A DNA stretch of 64,000 bases from Ascaphus truei. Its lineage: Eukaryota; Chordata; Amphibia; Anura; Ascaphidae. Below, piece by piece: positions 35,560 to 46,479 of this stretch. A program made the translations under genes and the position numbers. How positions within the stretch are numbered: position 1 is the first letter of the stretch; each line of letters begins with the position of its first letter. Under the pieces are notes generated by a model. That model ran no database searches. It had not been told where the DNA came from and was given only the letters and a program-made list of their open reading frames with translations. The DNA lies in the NCBI GenBank assembly GCA_036426205.1, contig CM071571.1, forward strand, positions 108,225,257 to 108,289,256. Reading direction: 5' to 3'.

Positions 35560-35661
35560 CCTGCCGAAATCAAGCACTTATCGGCGCTTACTGAATCTCA
35601 AACCCAATTTTGGCTATAAAATGCCGAAAAAATCCTTATCAACGCTTACTGCATGAGGCCC
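35560..35661 (-). repeat. right terminal and subterminal repeats of copy A
   Basis: The element ends CGCTTACTGCATGAGGCCC, the inverse of the left end. The inward repeat GGCGCTTACTGAATC lies about 60 bp away. Copy B has the same arrangement at its left end. Confidence 0.8.
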
Positions 35662-35664
35662 TAT

Positions 35665-36188
35665 GTTCCCTCTCATACTTTACTTTATGTCTACAGAAAA
35701 TGTTATAGTGATTATATGTATATATATGTAAACATACAAAAAGACTAATGAGATCCCTAAATATAGCACTCACAATATGCCTGAAGTGAAAAATGAAAAT
35801 AAGAAACAAAAACTGGGAACTAAAGTCAAAGTAGAAAAATGACAATGATTTTAATATAGAAGCAGTAGAACATACAAACATTTAAAAACATAGAAACACT
35901 GATGGCAGCCAATGATACGCAAGAACAAATATATAAATATAAGCATACATGACATAGGAAAAAAGAATTCCAAAGACTGTAAGCACTAAACTGATAAACC
36001 TAGAATAATGTATCCACTAATAATCAACAAATAAATAGAATGATACAAATAAGTTTACAAGTGAAAGCAACCCAAAATACTCCTACTGTAACTGCAAAGT
36101 ACTATGAGAAAATAAAAAAATCTAAACTCCGAAAATATATATAATAAATCTAGCAGCTAAGGAGAGAGAGTATATTAGAATAAACTTA
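35665..36188. other. AT-rich flank, no feature seen
   Basis: Low-complexity AT-rich DNA with no recognisable coding or repeat structure. Confidence 0.4.
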
Positions 36189-36190
36189 TA

Positions 36191-38224
36191 CAGCTGATCC
36201 CCGTTATAACGCGGTACTCGGGGTCCACAGTCCGAGTTATAACCGGGATCGCGGAAGGAGAAGGAAAAAAAACAATTTTAAATGGCCGCCACGATCAGGG
36301 CTTATCCGGAGGTGCAGGGCATCGACACCATGAGGGGAGAGGAGGGGGGCTGTGCAGTGCAAACTCCTCCTGTGTCCATGGCTGCTAACCCCTTCTCTGC
36401 CCGAGGGGCCAGCAGTGTATTGCAGATTGGGAGGGGGGAGGGGCTATGCTGTGCAAACTCCTCCTGTATCCTTGGCTGCTAACCCCTTCTCTGATCGAAG
36501 GGCCAGCAGTGCATTGCAGAGTGGGGGCAAACTCCTCCTGTATCCTTGGCTGCTAACCCCTTCTCTGCCCGAGGGGCCAGAAGTGTATTGCAGATTGGGA
36601 TGGGCTATGCTGTGCAAACTCCTCCTGTGTCCCTGGCTGCTAACCCCTGTAATGGGTATTCCCTCCTGTCTGACCACCCCAATCTCATGTGAGCCCCTGT
36701 GGTCTAACCAGCCCCCATTACAAGGTCGTGTCTGGTGGTGCACCTGTTGGCAACAGGACTCCTGAGTCTCCCGCATGATGGTGTGTGGGGATATCAACCA
36801 GACAGGCAGCTGAGGTAGTGGTGCCGAGTCCAACTTCAAGTGCAGCGCCTCCACCTCATCAGGATCTGTGCTTCCGCAGGGAGATGGTCCTGGTGAGGAA
36901 CTTCTTCTTGGTGGTGTCATCCACTGTTGAGTAACTTCACACTCACAGTGGGGGTATCTTTGAATTGGGCATCTTTATTGACGTTATTGATGTGATAGAC
37001 TGCCCCTTGCAGCTGTCAGCTCTAGCCGCACATTTCTCCGCGCTGTCCCTTTGCCAGGTACGCCCTCCCAATTGGAGTGGGATCCCCTATCCCCATAGGG
37101 AGATCACCCCTGTGCCAGGTCCCTGGACACAGTGTGGCCTTGACAGGCTTGATTTGGAAACCCATGCCACTAGTTACAGCACTAGTGGGCACTAAGCTAT
37201 CCTGCAATCCCTTTCCAGGAGCCAAACACATCAGCAACAACAACTAACGTTGACAGTGTTGTGCCTTATATACCTCAGGGGGTAGGCACATCTCTGATGT
37301 CACTAACCAGAGAGCATGCAGCCACTCCCATCCATACATAGGGCACCTACCCAGGGTGTGAGGGAAAAACCTCCATAACTACTGCTGGCATTCCTGTACT
37401 TACCAGGGTTTACTGCCAGCAGGGAAGAAGTCTGCAGTCCATTATTATGTATGGCTACACTCCTTCTCTGCCCGAGGGGCATTGCAGAGTGGGGGGTGGG
37501 GGGGTGGTAGGCTGTGCAAGCTCCTCGTGTCCTTGGCTGCTAACCTCTTCTCTGCCCGAGGGGACAGCAGTGGGGTCAAATGCCTCCTGTAGCCTTTGCT
37601 GCTAACCCTTCTCTGCCCGAAGGGTCAGCAGTGTATTGAAGATTGGAAGGGGGAGGGGCTATGCTGTGCAAACTCTTCTTGTGTCCTTGGCTGCTAACCC
37701 TTCTCTGCCCGAGGGGCCAGCAGTGTATTTGCTTCAGCAATATTAGTGAGGTCAGCAGCTGCTGGATAACTTAAATCTTACACTGCCATGATTGGGCAGT
37801 GTCAATTGCTACCTTGTTATCCTAAATACCTTTCCTGTCAGGTGTAGGTGGATGAACTGTATAGTTAAAGCACTTTTCCCCACACTTACAACTACAGTAC
37901 CACCAGCTTTCCTACTTTGTTAGGGGCTGCTAAGACAGCAGTCTGTAAGGTTAAGGTTTCCCCATGGTCCTAAAACCCGACTCTTCAACCTAAAGCTGTA
38001 TTCCCACTTATGCAGTTCTCTCTCTGCTATTAAAGTTTGTGCCATGCTATGGAACAATGTGTTACCAACCAGGGTATGTTGTAGTCATGCTCTGTGTCTG
38101 TGTGAGTGAAGCTTGTATGTTTTATGCAAAAAAATTAATTTACTTTGAAAACGGGGGCCACGCCCACACCGCGTTATAAGCGGATCCGCGTTGTAGCGGA
38201 TCGCGCTATAATGCGGTTGAGCTG
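36191..38224. mobile_element. Tigger/pogo-type non-autonomous element
   Basis: It is flanked by TA and begins CAGCTGATCCCCGTTATAAC. It ends in GCGCTATAATGCGGTTGAGCTG, giving inverted ends CAGCTGATCCCCG / CAGCTCAACCGC. Inside are imperfect repeats of about 80-90 bp containing CTTGGCTGCTAACCCCTTCTC and CCGAGGGGCCAGCAGTG (36360-36640 and 37460-37740). No transposase frame is seen. A solo LTR interrupts the array at 36648-37459. Confidence 0.65.
36648..37459 (-). mobile_element. solo LTR inserted in the Tigger-type element
   Basis: On the minus strand it starts TGTAGCCATACATAATAATG and ends CCCATTACA. It has a TATA box (GTATATAAGG) and AATAAA. The repeat unit of the host element (CTGCTAACCCC ... 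TTCTCTGCCC) is split exactly at its edges, with CCCC on the left and CTCC on the right as a probable 4-bp duplication. Its first bases (TGTAGCC) match those of the LTRs at 61609-62586, so they may be related. Confidence 0.75.
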
Positions 38225-38649
38225 TATGTACTAAAAATAAAGCACACAAAAAATATACAGCCTAGGGGGAGCAACAGGGGAGAAAAAAGAAAAATGTTCT
38301 ATTACTACCATTATTTAAGGTAGAGTGCAAGCATCCGGGGTTTCTTTTTATGGTCTTGACCATTTAGTTTTGTCACTATATATTCCCCATGCACCCCTTA
38401 TACATTTCAAATTTGGAGTATTAAGGTTAAGCATATGGTCTCCAATTGTTTTCGTGTTGCAACGTAAGATATAAAAAAATAAACAATAAAATTAGTTATA
38501 TAAAAAAAAGGGCCTGCAGGATCATAAATGGAGTGGTGTAAGAAAAGGTTCCTGCACTCCCGGAAGCCTCTGAAGGATTGTAGCATTCTAGGCCCCCTGT
38601 GGAGTCAAGGCCTCAAATGGATAATTGGTTTCCCTCACGGCTACTCTGA
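38225..38649. other. unassigned sequence before the L1-type LINE
   Basis: No recognised feature. Some of it may be decayed 5' sequence of the following LINE. Confidence 0.3.
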
Positions 38650-40394
38650 AAGTACAGAATATATGCTCCAAATGACTCTAATCCCCATTTTTTTTCATCT
38701 TTCTTCTGCATATTGGGCTCTGTAATGAAAGGATATGCGATTTGGACGCAGGACTTTAACACGGTATTGAATCCCAAATTAGATAAATCCCTGGAGTCAA
38801 AACAAAAGAGTGAAATTCTTTCACTCATTAAAGGATTACAAGACACACAACTAGTAGATATTTGGAGAGATCTTCACCCTAATGAAATGGAATATACGTT
38901 CTTCTCACATCCACACCAGAGTTATAGTAGAATAGACTATTTCTTTATATCAAACAGACTGATCCCAAAAGTTTTGGTAGCAAAGATTCATGATATAGCG
39001 TGGTCAGACAATGCCCCAAAAGAGATAAAATGCTCCCAGATTAAGCTGGACAGACCAGGAGCAAGTTGGAAATTAAATGAATCAATTATAAAAATTCCTG
39101 AGATAGTCCAGAAATTTAGCTCAGAATTGGAACACTTTTTTAGAATTAACAAAGCGTGTGACATCCCCGACAACACTTTGGGACACCCACAAGGCCACAC
39201 TGAGAGGAATCCTAATTGGCATTGCAGCAGGATGAAAAAAGGAAAGGAATGCAAAATTAATTGAACTACAAACAAAATTGGAAGAGCTCTCAACGCTGCA
39301 AGAAAAGAAAGGTAAAAAATAAACACTTATGGAACTAATGGATATCAGAGTGGAGCTAAAGTTGCTTCTAACCTCCCAGGCAGAAAATTCTTTGAGTTGG
39401 TCAAAATGGATTTTTTTAAAAATCAAACAAGTCAGATAGATTACTGGCAAATAAACTGAGAAATAGACAAACATCCTATAGAATACAAGCAATCAGACTG
39501 ATATCTGGAAATTTGACCTCCAAGCCCCAAATTATAGTGCAAATGGTGTAGAAGTTTCACATAATGTCAAAACGAGACAGGTGTTGAATAATTTCCTAGC
39601 AGATTCCAATTTACCTAGGTTGAGCAGGGAAGAGAATGAAGATTTAAGAAAGGATTGCGTGTTGGAAGTGTTACAACAGGTGATTAAAAATCTAAAAAAA
39701 ACTCTCTAAGGCGCTGGGCCCAGATGGGTTTTCTAATGTATACTACAACATTTTTCAAAATTGTTAGCCCCACACCTACTAAGTATGTTTTATTCAATAA
39801 TGTCAGGTGTCTCATTCCCAGAACACATGCTTCAAGCGTCCATCTCTTTAATCCATAAACAAGGTAAAGACCCGACAAATTTCACAAGCTATAGGCCAAT
39901 CTTCTTAATAAATACGGACATTAAAATATGTGCCGAAATGTTAGCTAATAGAACTGGCCAGAGTTTGCTGAGGTTGATCGATCCTGACCAGGTATGGTTT
40001 ATAAAAGGTAGACAGGCAGCAGATAACACAGCTGAATAATTGATCTAATCGAGCTTGCCAAGTAAAATAAAATACCCACCATGGTTTTGAGTCTAGATGC
40101 CGAAAAAGCATTTGACAGGATCGATTGGCCCTATCTAAACGCTACGCTTGAAGCATTTGAGTTCTAAGAGAGATTAATGAGAGCCATCTCGACATTATAT
40201 TCTAATCCTATAGCCAGAGTAATTAATCAAGGATTTCCCTCAGATTATTTTAAAATTAAGAGTGGCACCAAACAAGGATGCCCACTTTCCCCTCTTTTAT
40301 TTGCCTTATGTATGGAACGCATGTTGTGAATATGTGGAATAGAAGATATAAATATTGGTGTAGCCAGTAGGGAAAATGTGAACATCTATCTATA
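38650..40394 (+). mobile_element. L1-type LINE, endonuclease and RT start
   Basis: The plus strand encodes an L1-like ORF2 in broken frames. At 38713-39020: DFNTVLNPKLD, DIWRDLHP, EYTFFSHPHQSYSRIDYFFIS and WSDNAP, the C-terminal half of the AP-type endonuclease. At 39761-40039: RPIFLINTDIKI and KGRQAADN, RT motifs 0-1. At 40080-40320: LSLDAEKAFDRIDW and KQGCPLSPLLFALCMER. The YADD motif is not reached because other sequence begins at about 40395. Multiple stops show a dead copy. Its 3' end lies beyond Harbinger copy B. Confidence 0.82.
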
Positions 40395-40690
40395 AAGATA
40401 TATATGAGTCCCACTCACAGATTTCCTATGAGTATAATAGTGAGTCAGAAATCCACCTGATGGGTGCACTGGTAGGGATCCTCTTCTGGGGCTAGTGTGC
40501 TGGTGTCCAGTGTGTTTTGAAAAATATGGAAGAAAACTTTCAATGATGTGTTATATCTACAAAAGTGTATTGCACAGATACATATGACAAAGTTTTCACT
40601 CACATTTTAAACAGATTCAACGCGTTTCACCTTAGCTTCGCCAGGAATCATCCAGTGGGCTTACTTCACAAATGTTCAAAGAAGTAACAT
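40395..40690. repeat. dispersed repeat with AACGCGTTTCACC core
   Basis: Sequence between the two L1 parts contains ATTCAACGCGTTTCACC and CTTCGCCAGGAATCATC. A related GACGAAACGCGTC core occurs at 62901-62913. Such cores occur in abundant vertebrate interspersed repeats. I cannot give precise ends or a family. Confidence 0.35.
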
Positions 40691-40799
40691 GTGCAGGTAC
40701 AGAGTCTACATGGAAAATGCAGCACATGACCCAGTGGGTGATTGATTTGGAGGAAGTACTAGGAGAGGACTGGAACAAAATCTTTGTGTTAGCCACTAA
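40691..40799 (+). mobile_element. L1-type LINE fragment up to Harbinger copy B
   Basis: The plus strand reads a WVIDLEEVLGEDWNKIFV-like stretch, typical of the L1 ORF2 C-terminal region. It is cut at 40799 by copy B and resumes at 53948. Sequence between YADD and this point is missing, so a deletion also occurred. Confidence 0.55.
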
Positions 40800-42087
40800 G
40801 GGCCTCATGCAGTAAGCGTTGATAAGGGAATTATCGCCATTTTATAGCCAAAATTGGGTTTGAGATTCAGTAAGCGCCGATAAGTGCTTGATATCGCCAG
40901 GTTTCGGAGCCGATTATTTTGTTATGGCCAGTCGGCTGCCGATAAGCCTGTTTTCGCCACTGATCGCCACTTTTTTAAATCGGCTGGATTCAACAAAAAA
41001 AAACAGCTTATCGGGCCTGATCGGCACTACGAAATTGAGATGTTATGGCCAATTTCTCCCGCCAACTAAAGTTGGCAGTTTGGAGGGGAGAACGATCGCT
41101 AAGGCTGCCGCAACGGCACTTAGAAAAAAAAAATCTTCTGTACATCAATGGAGTCAATGGAGCGGGGACGTATAACAGTATAGTACTGTTTACGTTTCAT
41201 TGCTCACAATACAAACGTCATTTGCATTACAGTGTGGGGGCATTCCCTGCATTGTGTCACAGCTGACGTGTATTATTTGCATAACATTATACTTTTACAT
41301 GTTTGCAGCATTTGCGGGTCACATTACTCATCATGTGATGATGTGCCAAGGGAAAATACTATACTCAACTCTTAAAGGAGAACCTCACATCATATCACAC
41401 ATTTTAATGAACTGAGCAACAATTATTTACATGATGTTACACATGACACACATGTCACACATACACCGTATATTCATGTTCCTTTACATTACACAATGCT
41501 TGTAATGTGACACGCATCTTTAAACGTTCATGTACATCTAAATTCTCATGTTTACATCTAGTTTTGGGTCCTCCCTATTTTCATGACGTCACTTATTGGA
41601 CGCTTAATCACATTGCATGTTTACATTGTAACCGTAGCATTACAAGCACTTCAACCTAACTTATACACACATGTACAGTAATTCAGCATTGGGACACCTT
41701 GTTAACTCATTCTATACCAACTATCCTCCTTACAGAAATGCATGCATATGCACACGACTATTCATTGTTGTCAACATGTCACAATAACATGCCTAATTAC
41801 ACATGTTACACAAAACTTTTCCCACGTCAATCTCAGCCTTTTTGCCTAATTACATGACTGACTGTTGCGTTCACAAGTGTTACATGCATTGCACATGCAA
41901 CTATTTATTTGCAAGCAATGTTTCTACAAAGGTTCACGTCACATCATTGCCAAATATCATCATTCCCTGCAGAATACACACAACAAATACTTATAACAAG
42001 AACTGCACACAGCTTGCCACAGAAGTACTTTATTATGTTAATGTAACACCTTGCATTTTACTATGTCACCTGACATCATCACATACC

Positions 42088-42097
42088 TATTTAAAGG
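42088..42097 (+). promoter_or_regulatory. TATA-like box of transposase gene, copy B
   Basis: TATTTAAAGG followed by ACG lies 40 bases before the ATG at 42137 and is conserved in copy A. Confidence 0.6.
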
Positions 42098-42136
42098 ACG
42101 CCCATTACCTGATCATTCACAGCTACTCATTTCAAA

Positions 42137-43515
42137 ATGTTGAGATTGTTTAGGAGACGGAGGAACATTCTTTTCTATGACATGCTTGATGATGAAGACA
42201 ATCATATAGGGCAAGGGAGGGACACACCGAGGGACAGTGACAGGGACAGTCACGCGGATACGACAGAGACAGGGAGAGGGACAGGAGATCAGAGGAGAAG
42301 ACAGAGGAGACAAGTTGTGCCTCGTCCGCGTCTGTACAGGGAGAGAACCCTGTTAGATGGGATGAGTGAGGAGGAGATTGTAAGTCGCTATCGTTTGAGT
42401 TCAGCAGCAATCTTAGCTCTTTATCAGGAGATAAGGGGAGATTTAGATTTTTTCACAGCCAGAGGTCGTGCAGTCCCTGGGCTTGTTAAAATGCTGTGCT
42501 CATTACATTATCTTGCTTCCGCGTCATACCAGACAACTGTGGGCATAGTGGGCGGGGTCTCGCAATCTACATTCTCGCGGGCCTTGACCCAGTTTCTCTA
42601 TGCACTCAATAGACGCGCTAGGAATTATATTCATTTTCCTACAGAGGCGACAGAGTGGCTGGAAGTCAGGACTGGCTTTTATAATATAGCAGGGATACCA
42701 TGTGTGCTGGGTGCAATCGATTGCACACATGTTGCTTTGATTGCACCTAGTCAGAGTGAGCATGTGTACCGCAATCGTAAGCACTACCATTCACTCAATG
42801 TACAGGTGGTATGTGATGCGACGATGAGGATAATGCATGTGGTACCCAAATTCCCTGGTTCCAGTCACGATTCCTCTATCCTGAGGAACTCTTCAGTCTT
42901 CCATGCGTTCGAAGAGGGACATTTTGAACATGGTTGGCTGCTGGGTGAGTACACATTTACATGTTATAACACAAAACACATTTTTATTTAGGAATGTTGG
43001 CATTGTACAATTTGATCACTAATGTCAGCTTATGTGTGCTCCATTCATTATAGGTGACTCAGGATACGGAATTAGGCCGTGGCTCTTGACTCCGGTGCTA
43101 AACCCTCAAACTGAAGCAGAGGAGAGGTACAATGCAGCCCATATATCTACAAGATCTGTTATAGAGAGGACATTTGGCCTACTCAAGACCAGATTTAGGT
43201 GTCTGGACAGAACTGGTGGGGCTCTTCTATACAAGCCTCAAAAAGTGTCTGATATTATCCTTGCCTGTTGCATTTTGCACAATGTTGCACTCAGGCACAA
43301 TGTACAATCAGACCTAGCTGAGCCTTTGGTAGACGAGCATCCCACCCATGTAGCTGCTGAAAATGAACAAACAGCCAGTGGTGGCCAGACACGCCAGAAT
43401 CTCATCAATTCATTTTTTTCTTGTAAGTACAAACATATATGTTCCAAGTTCTACTTTTATACTTACATTATGTTATCTTAACAATAATGTTTTTTTATAT
43501 ACCCTTCTGGTAGGA
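42137..43515 (+). CDS. Harbinger DDE transposase (HARBI1-like), copy B
   Basis: Two coding exons, 42137-42944 (donor GTGAGT) and 43054-43422 (acceptor TATAG, donor GTAAGT), give about 392 residues, similar to other Harbinger transposases. The N-terminus is Arg-rich. Residues about 85-165 form the helical DNA-binding part. The DDE_4-type nuclease domain follows with GAIDCTHV (Asp195), HDSSILRNS, GDSGYGIRPWLLTPV (Asp271, right after the splice) and VIERTFGLLKTRFR (Glu307), so the triad is complete. The conserved ACCILHN block and an INSFFS end follow. The stop TGA is made by joining T at 43422 to GA at 43514-43515, if the second intron is used. It would cut at the terminal repeats, helped by the Myb-like partner. 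Start and splicing are supported by alignment to copy A. Confidence 0.85.
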
Positions 43516-45010
43516 CACAGATGAATATGGGTTGCACACCTTTCTTTTCTCTGCTGTGTGCACAAAGGGATGTGGCACCGGTATGTTATTGTTGCACAGG
43601 TTATATAATCCCTCTTCAATTGTACTTTAGTTGTGTGTATGTGAATACAACTGGGGTAACAAAGCACTAATATTTTAGCATTGTGTTGTTCCTTATGCTA
43701 ACACAATACACATATTATGCCCATACTCATTCATGCTTCTAGTATGCTTACATACCATGTTATTGGTGCAGTGTAACATGTACATCCATATGATGTGTAC
43801 ACCAGCCTGATTTACATTTTGAATGTCTTGAAATATACATGGTGTTGCACATTTAACACCAAATACACACTTTGCTGTGTTGTTTACGGTACTGAAGATG
43901 GCATGTCAATGTTTGCAATTTATATATTGTTCCTTTGCATTATAGGTATATCTCCAGTATGACTGATCATGGTATGTATATTTGCTGACATCTCTCATAA
44001 GATGTGCCTACATCAATCTTCCTATAATTATTTGAAGTCAAAACCCAACATATTGGTTTAAACACAAATGTTACATATATGTACTTTCTGTATCATGTAT
44101 ATGCATTTAGCTACTCTTGAGCTTTCATGTGCATTGTATTAGAAAATGATTACTCCCATTTCATCACATTTTATGTATGTTTCCTTATAAATTCCATTAA
44201 TGTAATATAGAGGTGTTTGGAGACAAGGGGATAACTGTAGTTATTTCTTTACTTACGGGAGATCATTCATCACGGATGAAATTGACTGATCATAAAACTC
44301 CATGCATGAATGCCTGCAATCACAACAATGCGTACTACATCTTATATTTAGCAATGTTGGTGTTTTGTAATGCTAGGAATTAATAGTCAACATTAATTTA
44401 CATTTGTGACATGTGTATGTATAAGTCACACGTGTGTGGATGTGTCCTACATGTACCAAGTGTTAAACTGTTAACAGAGAAGACAAATTTGTCACTAATG
44501 TTACTGTCATTTAGCATTTATAATTTTCCAATATGACAATGTTGGTAATATTTTTGCAATATAAATCACGTCACTTCATCATTATCATGATGATAATTAT
44601 CAAGTATTGTCACAATTGTAACGTCAATCACGTGCACATTAGCATAGACACACTTTGTAAGACAACTGTTTGTGTCTGTATCAATTTGTGTAGGATCCAT
44701 GTATAACACCGACAAATGATAACACCAGCTTTATTATGGTAGCTTATATCATCATATTGACTATACTATGTATTTTTAGAACGTTTAATAAACACAGTAA
44801 ACTATAGTTAGTTAGGTTAATGAAATATACACAGAAACGTACTTCATTACATGATGTTGATGTCATAATCAGAACATCATGCATTGTAGGGGACCACAAC
44901 ATCTGGCCAATAACATTATTTGCTACAGTCCCAAACCATTTTATCAACATACCCATGTAACAAGAGATTTTTATCAATAAATGGCTAGTTGGTTGTAAGT
45001 GTCCTTTACA
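43516..45010. other. non-coding spacer of copy B, collinear with copy A
   Basis: No gene is seen. It mirrors 30881-32400 of copy A, including the ATTATCATGATGATAAT palindrome at 44580-44597. Its conservation in both copies marks it as ancestral transposon sequence. Confidence 0.5.
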
Positions 45011-45015
45011 TTGGG

Positions 45016-45249
45016 AGAAGGAGTGGCTCAGTGAGTAAAGACAAACACTGGCACTGAGATTTTGAAGCAGGGGAGTCTGGTTCAATTCCCGGTGTCGGCT
45101 CCTTGTGACCTTGGGCAAGTCACTTTATCTCCCTGTGCCTCAGGCGGCAAAAAATAAATTGTAAGTTCCACGGGCCAGGGACCTCAGCCTGAAAAATGTG
45201 TCCGTAAAGCGCTGTGTACAACTAGCAGCGCTATACATGAACATGCTCA

Positions 45250-45286
<37 letters not shown>

Positions 45287-45290
45287 GTTA
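45016..45290 (+). mobile_element. MIR-like tRNA-derived SINE
   Basis: It begins with an A-box-like GTGGCTCAGTGAG and a B-box-like GGTTCAATTCC, the two internal Pol III promoter parts of a tRNA-derived head. Next comes GTGACCTTGGGCAAGTCAC ... CCTGTGCCTCAG, the conserved MIR-type body. The end has GTAAAGCGCTG and an (ATT)n tail. The internally deleted remnant in copy A suggests it was already in the ancestor of both copies. Confidence 0.75.
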
Positions 45291-46479
45291 CATAGTTTCG
45301 ACAGTCATACGTTCCATTACACAATATAATTCACAAATGTGTTAGCAGAGTGGGAATGGTTGTTATATATAAAACACACCATGCCATAAAATGATAGTAG
45401 TCATTAAAGAACACTCAATAAAAATTCATGAGGCACTATTTTGCAACATCATTATGTTAATTAAGTGCTTATGCAATATAGGCATAAGGGTATGACATTT
45501 TTAATTGTTTGTTAATAAGCGCTGCAAGCAATATAAAATTAGTTCAATATTGTAGTATTAGTAGTCGGTTGGCTCCTCTCACATCACTCTATAAGGTAGA
45601 CTTCTTTGAAATCATACATGATCCGATTGTATCTTCCCCGAAATCCTGAATTACAGCAAAACCATGATGGTCCAAATATGGCACATTACTCTAATGTATC
45701 CGTGACAACGCATTACAAGCTCTATATGAATGATGTGTACATACACACGTCACTCACTTATATGTTTAGAAGACAAGGGTAATCCGTATGTAATGTTTCT
45801 TTAAATTTGAGCAGCATAAACTAGGTATAGATGTGAAACGTTGCCTGGTATACTGGCAAAATTGCGCGCACATCTTAGTGTGCGCACGAAACTTCACGCT
45901 TGGCTGCAACTAACTGTTAGCCATAGCGCAAACAAAAGCGTACGTTGTGCTGCTTCACCTCATTTGATACCATTAAACAGTAACCATCTTTATTTCATAT
46001 ACAAAGATATACGAACTTCATTGTTCACAACGACTACATCTTTTGTCTTGTTTAAAAACAGTACGGTGTTTGGACAGAAAGGACGGTGGCCGATAACACA
46101 GATGGCAAATAGCAATACGTACTGACGTCATGTTAAACCAGGGACCATGAAACGCACGCTAACACGCCTCTCACTCAATTAACATTACGGCAACGCCCAG
46201 TGAAAGGCCCCATTGTATGACACAGGCAGTTACCTAACTATAACAAACAACACAACTCCAATAGGCTTTGAGGGCGCCACGCGCTTGGGCGGGACTACCA
46301 ATCCGTAACCTTTTTAAGGACGGCCTTGGGCCATGACAAGGTCCCCACCTGTCATAACGTGTGGACCCATTTTAAATGTGCATGATACACAAAACAGGTA
46401 TGTGTAGAGTTCATTTTAAAAATGTTGTAATATTGGTTAAAGGATCAGGAAAGTACGTATATTATCCGTCAGCCAGGTG
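45291..46479. other. spacer of copy B with a conserved promoter-like block
   Basis: No long gene. At 46309-46330 the plus strand reads CTTTTTAAGGACGG followed at 46333 by ATGACAAGG, and at about 46396 a CAG-GTATGT donor-like site. Copy A has the corresponding block on the minus strand (29650-29750). It resembles the TATTTAAAGGACG block of the transposase promoter, so it may mark a third transcription start. Confidence 0.35.

Larger units (their letters stand above)
21654..35661 (+). mobile_element. PIF/Harbinger transposon, copy A (14.0 kb)
   Basis: Both ends carry the inverted repeat GGGCCTCATGCAGTAAGCG, and the element is flanked by TAT at 21651-21653 and 35662-35664. Inside, a Myb/SANT-like gene runs on the plus strand from the left end and a DDE transposase gene on the minus strand from the right end, so they converge. 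A forkhead-like pseudogene lies between them. Stops and frameshifts in all three genes show this copy is inactive. It contains younger insertions that copy B lacks (34645-35045, about 27800-28135, about 28908-29356, 33501-33740). 14 kb is very large for this superfamily. Confidence 0.88.

Noticed and set aside
45022..45090. a tRNA gene
   Set aside because: The A- and B-box-like words belong to a MIR-like SINE; no cloverleaf with anticodon arm is evident.
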